The notes below the pieces were generated by a model that did no database searches, was not told the DNA's origin, and was given only the letters and a program-made list of their open reading frames with translations. Of a stretch of 64,000 nucleotides of DNA, positions 55,501-64,000 are shown one piece after another. This DNA is from Ampelocalamus luodianensis. Lineage: Eukaryota; Streptophyta; Magnoliopsida; Poales; Poaceae. The stretch is from positions 811,001 to 875,000 of the forward strand of contig CM070629.1 in NCBI GenBank assembly GCA_036346255.1, given 5' to 3'. A program made the position numbers and the translations under genes. Every line of letters starts with the position of its first letter. The first letter of the stretch is position 1.

Positions 55501-58500
55501 TAAACCGACTCTATCTTTTATTTTCTATTGAAGTCAGTGTACCATAGCCACTTGGCTAATATTTCCTTTGAAAATTGGGTGTAGAATTGAAGTATAGATG
55601 ATAATTGCAAATTTGCAACCGAAGTCCTTTTGAGAGCAGAGATGCAGTTGTTTGGACTTTAGACTTTGGAGCATGAATCTTAGGACATAAACGAACTGCA
55701 TATGATTCTTGTTCAAATTCGACATCGCCCAGACTTTTGATTCCCTGCCGTGGCCCTTCATGTTGGAGATCCTTAGGTGTAAGGGTTTTGGGCCGAAATG
55801 GTGTGGGTGGTTGAGTATCATGTTTAGATCGACTTCCACCCGTGTTCTCATTAATGGACAACTGGGCCGACCAATTTGGCATGGTCTTGGCCTTCGACAA
55901 GGAGATCCCCTGTCGCCTATGTTGTTCATCATCGCGATGGATGTTCTCAACAACCTACTTGTTGCGGCTGATAACGCTGCCTTGCTCCAATAGGTCGGAG
56001 GGCGACGGGGCATACCGTACCGGTTGTCATTGTACGCGGATGATGCCGTGGTTTTCCTAACCCTGATTAGCTCGTATTTGCACGTCATCAAACAAACCCT
56101 GCAGCTATTCGGAGAAGCGTCGGGTTTGCGGACAAACCTAGCCAGGAGTGTCATTTTGCCAATCCGGTGCAACACACAAGAGGTCCAGCTAATCAATAAT
56201 GAATTGGGTTGCACCATCTCCGATTTCCCATGTAAATACCTTGGCCTTCCACTCTCCCTGAGGAAATCTTCCAAGGCTGACTTTCAACCTTTAATAGACA
56301 AGGTTGCAAATCGCCTCCAATCCTGGCAAGTCGGCTTGCTGTCGCAAGGAGGCTGTCTCGTGTTGGTTAAATCGGTGGTAACAGCTATCCCGATCTACAG
56401 TTTCATGGCCCTAGACCCACCTCTATCGGTTATCAAAGAGATCAACAAAAGGCGAAGAGCGTTTATGTGGAAAGGAACAGAAAACGTGGCGGGAGGGCAC
56501 TGTCTAGTCGCCTGGTCGACAGTCTGCCAGCCTATTCTGTGCGGCGAGCTGGGTTTGCACAATTTGCATGTGTTAGGAAAGGCCCTATGAATCCACTGGT
56601 TGTAGCTCCAACGAACATGGCCGTCAAGGCCGGGGGGGTTTACTGCGCAAGCTAGCCGAGCGGAGGAAGGCATGTTTAGCACTTCTACCCTTGCAGATTG
56701 GCAATGGCGAAGGCGCCTTGTTCTGGTCGGACCGCTGGTTGGATGGTGGTAGTATCTCAATCCTCTTTCCCTGCCTAATTAAGTCCATCCCTCCTTTCCT
56801 GCGGAAAAAAAAGAACGGTAGCACAAGCTCTTCACAATGGCATGTGGATTTCGGACATTAAATGGCCTCTTGATGCCCAATGTGTCTATGAATTCCTTCG
56901 CCTTTGGGGGGCCTTGCAACCTATCCAGCTATGGCCGGGTCAGGAGGACTTGATTTCTTGGCACTGGAACCTTTAGGACACTACTCTTCCAAGTCGGCTT
57001 ACAAGGCCTTCTTCTTGGGTTTGCTAGTTTTCCCGTGCGCAGAGGCCATTTGGAAAGCGCGTGCGCCTTTGAAGTGCAAACTCTTTTTGTTGTTAGCAAT
57101 CCACTGCCGTTGACTCAGCGTCGGGGTCTCCACAATTACAGAGTTTGCGTCTTCTGCGGGTACTCCCAGGAAACAGTCGATCATCTTCTAGTAGGGTGTG
57201 CAGTTACATCACAAGTTTGGGTGCGCTTTCTAGCTCGTGTGGGGTTTGCTGGCACTGTTCCGGTAGGACAGCCCATGCTCAAACAGCATTGGCTTTCCTC
57301 TCGGGGTTCTCTACCTTCGCAGAAGAGAAAGGAGTTTGATTCTTGCTTCATTTTAGTCGCTTGGATGATCTGGAAAGAGCGGGATAACAGGGTGTTCAAC
57401 AACGAGGTAGGATCCATTGATCAGCTGCTATAGCGTATTCATGAGGAGCACTGCTACTGGCGCTTGGCAAGTGCTCATGGACGAGAGGCGCCCTCGCATC
57501 AGGAGTAGTTAGCTTCAGGCTGTCCCTAGGTCATTTTTGGTTATTACCGTGGTCAGTCTTGGCCGCTGTTGGGCTAGATCTGATTGGGGTTTCTCTCATC
57601 TTGTTTCTATTTGGTTGTAATTCAAATTATAGTCTAAATGGAATGACATGCAAAGCTTTTGCACGTTCTTGAAAAATACTAGTCTACTACACTTGACAAA
57701 TACAGCCGAAATTCACCTGTTGGACTTAAATGTGTTTTTGGTCCTTTATCAACTTCTAATTAGATATAAATACTTAAATATGTGTATTGATAAAACTAGG
57801 TATAGTTTTGTTTTTGTACAATTGGTATCCTATATATTGTAATATTCAGTTGTGCACTTTCTCCAGGAATCATATAGTTTTGAAGTAACCATGTTGTGTT
57901 TGCTTACTAGATTTACTAATATTTATTCTTATTTTGCGCACTAGTGCTATATGCCCATATCTGGCACTAGAAACGTGCCGGCAATGGAGGCTGAGCAACA
58001 AAACTGTTAATTTGATGCGAAATGGGAAGATGCCCACAGTGACCATCGAGCAGGCTCAAAGAAACTTTATCAAGGTACGGCTTTCTATAGCTTGTGATTT
58101 GTGACTAGTTTGTTGCATGTTGTTGTACTGTTGCCACTATGTGTCTGAACATAGTTGAATCAGTACTACATTTGAGTCCTTCAGATCTATTCTCTCATGT
58201 TAATGTTCTGCTCAGATTTATCAATGAGTTATCCCCATCTCGCTTGTTGTAGTTAATTCTTAAAAATAAGAGCTTCGTATTTCATTTTTACATTTGTTAT
58301 TGATTGATTTATGTTTTTCAGGCAGTAAAATCTGGCCTGCTCAAGATACTTTCAAAAATGGGCATATCATTGCTCTCAAGGTTTGTCTATCTTTGCTATC
58401 CAATGTAACAGAATTATTCTGCCATTATTGCGAAGTGTGAACTACTTCTGCAATTGTTTAATGTGTCCACATTTTTTCGATAGTTATTGTGGAGCTCAGA

Positions 58501-61500
58501 TTTTTGAAATATATGGTCTTGGTCAAGAAGTTGTCGATCTTGCCTTCTGTGGAAGTGTATCGAAAATTGGAGGGCTCACCCTTGATGAGGTAATTCAAAA
58601 ATTTTCAGTACACTGCTTCAAGTCCCTTGAATCCCATATGGTCATACAGTTTTTCAACTTATACATGCTTTAATTTTTGGTCTTACTAAGATATTTGATT
58701 GTCCTGGCACATTGTCTATTTAGAAGAGCTTTTAGATTATTACCTGTAGTTGTTTCATGTACTGTTTATCCCTTTTGTGACTATTACCTACTGACACTTC
58801 TCCAACACTCCTCCTATCCTTTTCTTGTAAAGCTGGGTAGAGAAACATTATCATTCTGGGTGAAGGCATTCTCAGAAGATACTGCGAAGAGGCTAGAAAA
58901 TTTTGGATTCATTCAATCCAGACCTGGAGGTAGTATCTAACTATCTATTTCATCAACTGTAGAAAATGTTTGGTTTTATTAGCTGGATGCTGTATTCTGC
59001 CATTTTCCTCTAATATCATGTTTTTTAATCAAAATGACATCAATCAACGACCTGATATCTGGTTTGCGGTGAAGTGTGTGGTACTATATGTCTAACACAT
59101 ACTAAGGCCCCACTTATCTGAGAATCTAAGTTTCATGGGGCAAGTGTCTTAGCGCATCCTCTCCTATCAAGTAGCATGATATTATTAAATGATGTCTTCT
59201 AGTAGTTCTCTTATTTTATTGAAAAGGAGGTACAAGTAGGGGCCTGGGTGAGTTCCAGGTGGTGGAGTGCGGGGACAAGGATCAAAATCTCGGAACCGGA
59301 GAAAGAACCGCCCGGCGGCCGGGAGTGGTAATAACCGGAAAAACCGGTCAAAATTCGAAAATGGAAAATTGAATTGGCAAAGTTTTAAAACCGGTTACCG
59401 CCCAAAACCAGAAAAACTGCTACCAAAACCGGAAAAACAGATAAAACCAACCTACGAAGTGCATTATGCAGTTGTTTAGCTCACACAATAGGTAATCTAG
59501 CACAAAAAAGACCTAAACCTAGGAAGTGCATTATGCAGTCATCAATTTAAATTTGAAAAATTTCAGGCAGTTTTTTTCCTCCCGGTTTTTTCCGGTTACC
59601 GGCCGGTTTTCCCCCCTTGTGTGGGGATGCACGAGCGTGAGGTCCTGGATTTGATCCCCACCCATGCAGGAGTGACCCCCTCCCCCAAGGAGGTAGCAGT
59701 CAGGGATAGAAAACCCGTTCCCGGGTTGGATCCCGTCCCCCCTCCGGTACCGGTAACCGGTCAAACCGGATTTTGTTTGGCTGAATTTCGTTCAAATTTG
59801 ATTAAAATTCATTCAAAATCTGAAATTTTGATTTTGGATTTGAAAAAACCGCCTAGATCTCATTTCCCGGCCACCCTCCGGTAGGCGGTTTTACCGGCCG
59901 GTAACCGCCGGGTTTTTCCCCCTGGTAGCAGTATTACATGCTTACAATTCACTTGATAGGTACATCCGTTTAGTTAAGTCCGATAATAGCCCCTTCCAAT
60001 TTTCCCTAAAAAATCCCCTCTATTTGTTGCTTAAAGTAATTACTTTTTAGGAAAGAAGTTTGTTGGATCATATGAAATATTATCGTACTGTTCAGTACTG
60101 AAATATGGTGTTTTTCCTATTCTGAATAGGTGAATATCATGCGAATAATCCTGAGATGTCAAAGCTCCTGCACAAAGCAGTTCGTGAAAAAAGTGATAAT
60201 GCATACACCATCTACCAACAACACCTTGCAAGCCGTCCTGTCAATGTTAGTGGTGCTTAATCCTTACTTTGCAGGTGCTAACTTGTATATTTTTTGGTAT
60301 CACGTTTGGTTCACCATATCTTTTACACTGCAGGTTCTCCGAGATCTTGTAGAATTGAAGAGTGATCGCGCGCCTATTCCTATTGGCAAAGTTGAGCCTG
60401 CAACCTCCATCGTCGAGCGTTTTTGTACAGGTGGAATGTCCCTGGGAGCTATTTCCAGAGAAACACATGAAGCTATTGCAATTGCAATGAATAGAATAGG
60501 TGGGAAATCTAACTCAGGAGAAGGTGGTGAGGTGGGTCAGATAACTTTCCATTAGATGAACATAGCTATTTAGTCTTGCCAAACTGCTGAAGTGGAAATT
60601 ACAACATAGAGTTGCTTATGGACTTCTCATTTTGCAGGACCCAATCCGCTGGAGTCCCCTTACAGATGTTGTTGATGGGTATTCTCCAACACTCCCTCAT
60701 CTCAAGGGTCTTCAGAATGGAGACACTGCCACAAGTGCCATTAAGCAGGTCTCCATCAGAACTCATTTTCCCTGTTGCTATATGCTTTACTTTATTGGTG
60801 TTATCTGCTTTATATTTGCACTTTACCTTGGCTATTATAAATAGTTTTGATGTAGGGTCGGCTTGTATTTTCAAAACCATGACTGTGAATACCACTAATT
60901 ATCATCGGGGGAATTATTGCACTCACTTAATCAAGGGCGGAGCGTCGTGTAGACCAACAAAGGTCGTGGCCCCCCTCTTTCATTTTAGTGATTGCATATG
61001 GCCATATGCGCTAATGGAAGATCAAAGCCTTATACTACATGTTAGGATAAAAATCTATTAGTTTATCCATGCTATCCAACTTGAAGTATGAGCCATGGTG
61101 TCTCAAAGTTGCTGTTTCATGCCTTGAAGTGGCCCCCTCTTTGTTTCTTCTCACGCTCCGCCACTGCACATAATGGCTACCCTTATCGATTCTTTCTGTG
61201 ATTGCTACGAAGGATTCCACTCGCTTTGTGATGATATCATGCTTATTAGTACCCAATGATCTTTCAGAATGTAGGGAAAACTCATAAGCCGTTGAATACG
61301 CTTATTTTCCCCTAAAATGGGCCAGTACCAGCCTTTTTCAGGCCGAGATTACCTTGGGAGCTAAACATCAAAATCTTCTGCAACCAGAAGGCATTTACTA
61401 GTTTGCTACTGGTAACCAAGGATAAAAAGATCGGCGGTAACCGGCTGGTTACCGGCAGTTACCAGTCGTACCAGCCCGGACCGGTAAAAAAATATTTGTC

Positions 61501-64000
61501 CGAAAAGTTTTTTTAAAAAAATTTAAATCTGAAATGCTAGCATTTTTTTTTACTATATGCTTGTTTGCAAGCTAATGAAAGTATAGAGCTAAGGTAATGA
61601 AGTTAAATTGTATTAAATGAAGCAACAACATGAGACCTTTCTTGTCAATCAATTTCTTATCGACATGAAAAATCTGTGTCAAACTTGTTTCCGTGCTCAC
61701 CGGTAACCAGCCGGTAAGTGGTCAATTCCAGCTGGTAACCGGCCATTTATTGATCGAACATTCAAATTTTTGTTAGAACATTCATATTATTTAAATTTTT
61801 GTTTGATGAGATTTGGCCGGTTTAAAACCGGTAACCAATTGGTAACCGGTACCAGGGAGGGTCTGATATTTTTCCCGTATCCGGTTTTTGAATCCTTGCT
61901 GGTAGCTAGCTGGAAATTGGTACTGCTGCCCTGGTGGTATTTGTTTCCAGAAGGGATCTTGAGTTCGTCTGTCTGTGCCTGAAGATGCTGGTTATATGTG
62001 GGGTCCCAGTGCCACATGTTAGTGAGACACCCAGTGGCATTTCTCAAACATAAAACTGCAGTGTCATCCAAAATTCCCTTATAAATAAGGTGTCCTGTAT
62101 GTCACGATAAGAAAGAAATAGGAGCATGTTTAAGTAATTTCACTCTACAATGTAGAATCTAGTACTGCAGTGTTTCCTACGTCTTCCTTTATTTACACGT
62201 CCTTAATCAAAGGTACATAATATCCTCTTTCTAGTGGATTAATATCTTTGAGTTAGTATTCATCTGTACTGCCATTTTACAGGTTGCTTCTGGGCGTTTT
62301 GGGGTTACACCAACATTTTTAGTGAATGCTGAACAAATTGAGATAAAGATTGCTCAAGGGGCGAAGCCTGGTGAAGGGGGTCAACTTCCTGGGAAAAAAG
62401 TCAGTGCATACATTGCTCGGCTGAGGAACTCCAAACCTGGAGTTCCTCTCATATCCCCACCCCCACACCATGACATCTATTCTATCGAGGATCTTGCGCA
62501 GTTAATTTTTGACCTCCATCAGGTTTGTCTTCTACAACTATTGGTGCAATGTCAACTAGTAATATTGGTGCTACGGGGGCGGGGGGAACTACTAGATTTA
62601 AAATGATAGTTTTCTGTGTGATCCTCAAGAATTAGAGCCCTTCTGTCAACTAGGAATGTTATTTATATTTTTATTTCTTCTTGGGAGAAGGAAGTGCATT
62701 TTGTTTGTACTAATCAAGATATTTAATTAATATCTGGCTGGGCAGATCAATCCTAAAGCAAAGGTGTCCGTAAAGCTTGTAGCTGAAGCAGGAATTGGAA
62801 CTGTAGCTTCTGGAGTATCCAAGGGAAACGCAGACATAATTCAGGTTGGTTAAGCTTTTCTTTTTTAATAATTCATTGATTTAATTCACTTTCATTGTGC
62901 ATGGATCTGCATTCCTGTAAGTGGCTATGGTTGACTGCTATTTTACATTCTTATACTCTTTACTCTTTGCTGTAAGGCGCTGTATGTTATAGTGGGCCCT
63001 CGCGAGGTTGCATAGGTTATGTTTTTTTTTAGAGCAGTTGCATAGGTTGTTGTTGGCTATTTCATGCTACATACACTGGCGTTTATTGTATGGTATTCAC
63101 AATGATAGAGTTTCCCTATTGTAGTTTATCTTTCTTTAAAATAAGAAGTGCTGCTTCCTTTCTTGTGATATTGATTAGCTAGATATTTGCTATAGTGGCA
63201 CTTGTACTGTACTTTCTAACAAACACCACTATTAGGTGAAAATTCTGCGCAATAAACTGTTACCAATTTCGGGAAAACTTTTCATAAATTCACTAAATTT
63301 TCCCAAAATCTAAGCAATGCAGCACATGATGGTCGCACCCAGAAATACCATAAGCTAAGCTACTGCTTGTCAAGACGCTGAACTAGTGTAATGAATGGAT
63401 GAGTGCACTAGACCTGATAGTACTTTGCTCCAAAGTTAATGGATTATTGCAGCATTTAAGTCTCTGGCACAAACCATGCTATGAGATTTTATTTAAAGGA
63501 TTGTCTATTTGTAAGGTGACTGAAATTTTGTTAAACATAAGTCATATGTTTTATCCATTGTATCAATATCCAATCATACGACATATCAATCTCTACACAA
63601 ATCCAATGGTCACAATAATTGACTTAAACTTAAGAAAATTTCAGACGACTTAGAAATAGCAAATCCGTTTATTTAATTGCTTGCAAGTGGTTTTGTCCAA
63701 GGTCTGCTGTACTCAGGATGAACTAGAGATTTAATGTGTATTTATTTTGGTCATCTAAAAAATCATTTTATTATACAGATATCAGGTCATGACGGTGGTA
63801 CTGGAGCTAGCCCAATTAGCTCAATCAAGCATGCTGGGGGTCCTTGGGAGCTTGGTCTTACGGAAACACACCAGGTTTCCTTCATTTAATTGCTTATTAT
63901 AATTAGTTTCTTTTCCTACCATATTTCTTTGTTCTAAAGCTATCTAGCTTCCTCCAGACACTTATACAAAATGGATTGAGAGAGAGGGTGGTACTTAGGG
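46521..64000 (+). CDS. GLU1: Ferredoxin-dependent glutamate synthase, chloroplastic (5' part; continues past the window)
   Basis: Plastid Fd-GOGAT: glutamine + 2-oxoglutarate to two glutamates with reduced ferredoxin, central to photorespiratory and primary ammonium assimilation. Exons: 46521-46730, 47408-47720, 48421-48863, 49027-49158, 49772-49870, 49983-50053, 50628-50724, 51869-51961, 52056-52201, 53172-53331, 53957-54067, 54153-54368, 54940-55097, 57945-58074, 58322-58380, 58484-58589, 58833-58929, 60130-60245, 60334-60531, 60638-60748, 62283-62522, 62746-62844, 63779-63874, 63958-64000+. This gives 1181 of about 1615 residues, no stop, frame kept throughout. Exon 1 is an Arg/Ala-rich transit peptide. 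Exon 2 holds the glutaminase nucleophile Cys84 (ERGACGVGF), the usual mature N terminus, and HRGGCGADNDSGDG. Exons 19-24 enter the FMN/synthase domain (CTGGMSLGAIS, GGKSNSGEGGE, PGEGGQLPGKK, SGHDGGTGASP). The 3Fe-4S cysteines lie beyond the window. Confidence 0.96.
47835..48006. mobile_element. 172-bp hairpin-rich insertion with 13-bp target duplications in Fd-GOGAT intron 2
   Basis: CTACTTGGCAATG occurs directly before (47822-47834) and after (48007-48019) the segment, a 13-bp target-site duplication. Inside, a 15-bp perfect stem (CGCTAGGCGCTGGTC, 47845-47859, with its complement 47868-47882) has an 8-base loop, and the rest is built of CTAGGCG/CGCCTAG units plus GGCGGCCGCC at two places. 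It ends CCGCCTTTTAGAACACGG. GC-rich in an AT-rich intron. No poly(A) tail or coding capacity. Class uncertain. Confidence 0.75.
52690..52925. mobile_element. Diverged Stowaway-like sequence in Fd-GOGAT intron 9
   Basis: AT-rich block with TTTTAAACTTTGACCATTAA, TTATTTCCACAGTATTACATTC and TACTTTAAATTGGAAGTAGTAA. TTTGACCATTAAT also occurs in the 31-kb MITE (TTTGACCATTAATTACT), so the two may share ancestry. Ends are too eroded to define. Confidence 0.45.
55700..57676 (+). mobile_element. 5'-truncated L1-like LINE in Fd-GOGAT intron 13
   Basis: Starts abruptly inside the reverse transcriptase (FKFDIAQTFDSLPWPF near 55705), keeps GLRQGDPLSPMLFIIAMD and the YADD box at 56033-56044, then shows the zinc-binding C-terminal region in shifted frames (GYSQETVDHLLVGCAV at about 57160) and IWKERDNRVF, and ends in a 3' region with GACATGCAAAGCTTTTGC at about 57648. 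Stops, for example TAG at 55991, and frameshifts make it dead. The truncation removes ORF1 and the endonuclease, as expected for incomplete target-primed reverse transcription. Same orientation as the host gene, lying wholly in the 2847-bp intron 55098-57944. Confidence 0.88.
59272..59925. repeat. CGGTAACC-rich repeat, copy 2 (Fd-GOGAT intron 17)
   Basis: Many ACCGGTTACCG/GGTAACCGG units, AT-rich middle, ending GGCCGGTAACCGCCGGGTTT. Its right end in reverse complement matches the start of the copy at 16575. The host intron is 58930-60129. Confidence 0.65.
61430..61875. repeat. CGGTAACC-rich repeat, copy 3 (Fd-GOGAT intron 20)
   Basis: Begins near ATCGGCGGTAACCGGCTGG and repeats GGTAACC/GGTTACC about ten times in a 450-bp AT-rich background, closing near CCAATTGGTAACCGGTACC. 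Related to the copies at 16.6 and 59.3 kb, more diverged. Confidence 0.6.
63515..63665. mobile_element. MITE-like element in Fd-GOGAT intron 22
   Basis: CTGAAATTTTGTTAAACATA near 63520 and TGACTTAAACTTAAGAAAAT TTCAG near 63620 are imperfect inverted ends around AATATCCAATCATACGACAT and AATCTCTACACAAATCCAAT. It is the second copy of the 40.3-kb element, about 23 kb away. Confidence 0.65.

Overview
The window is nuclear DNA of a grass (Poaceae), probably a panicoid relative of Setaria, Panicum, sorghum or maize. The evidence is GT-AG introns in large conserved plant genes, very GC-rich first exons, Stowaway-type MITEs, L1-like LINEs and a Copia LTR element. Four protein-coding genes look functional: translation initiation factor eIF5B (+, 6712-12273, 11 coding exons), a MORN-repeat phosphatidylinositol-4-phosphate 5-kinase (+, 33045-37034, 8 exons), an intronless secreted pepsin-like aspartyl protease (-, 41642-43000), and ferredoxin-dependent glutamate synthase (+, 46521 to beyond 64000; 24 exons seen, 3' part outside the window). 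From memory, a PIP5K, an aspartyl protease and Fd-GOGAT lie close together on rice chromosome 7, so this may be the orthologous block; that is unverified.

Layout: 1-5935, a degenerate L1-like LINE ending about 350 bp before eIF5B. 6.3-12.3 kb, eIF5B, with a Stowaway MITE in intron 8 and one GC-AG intron. 12.3-22.4 kb, gene-poor DNA holding a MITE, a three-exon fragment of an M1 aminopeptidase gene with an in-frame stop, a block of inverted repeats like CACTA subterminal repeats, and an F-box pseudogene. 22444-29505, a complete Copia insertion with 5-bp target duplications and a broken gag-pol. 29.5-32.8 kb, intergenic with nested MITEs. 32.8-37.6 kb, PIP5K. 37.6-41.6 kb, intergenic with MITE, LINE-tail and microsatellite pieces. 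41.6-43.1 kb, aspartyl protease. 43.1-46.5 kb, intergenic. 46.5-64 kb, Fd-GOGAT, whose introns hold a 172-bp hairpin-rich insertion with 13-bp duplications, a 5'-truncated LINE, two CGGTAACC-rich repeats and two MITE-like stretches.

The four genes are not an operon and have unrelated jobs: cytosolic ribosome subunit joining (eIF5B), plasma-membrane phosphoinositide signalling (PIP5K), secreted proteolysis (aspartyl protease) and plastid nitrogen assimilation (Fd-GOGAT). Exon boundaries were worked out by hand from splice consensus and reading-frame continuity, and every junction listed keeps the frame. I found no tRNA, rRNA or CRISPR array. The most notable observations are the Copia element, whose LTRs are identical over 193 bp but diverged in the first 80 bp around a ruined coding region; the gene-fragment cluster next to inverted repeats at 15.6-18.4 kb; and the hairpin-rich insertion in Fd-GOGAT intron 2.
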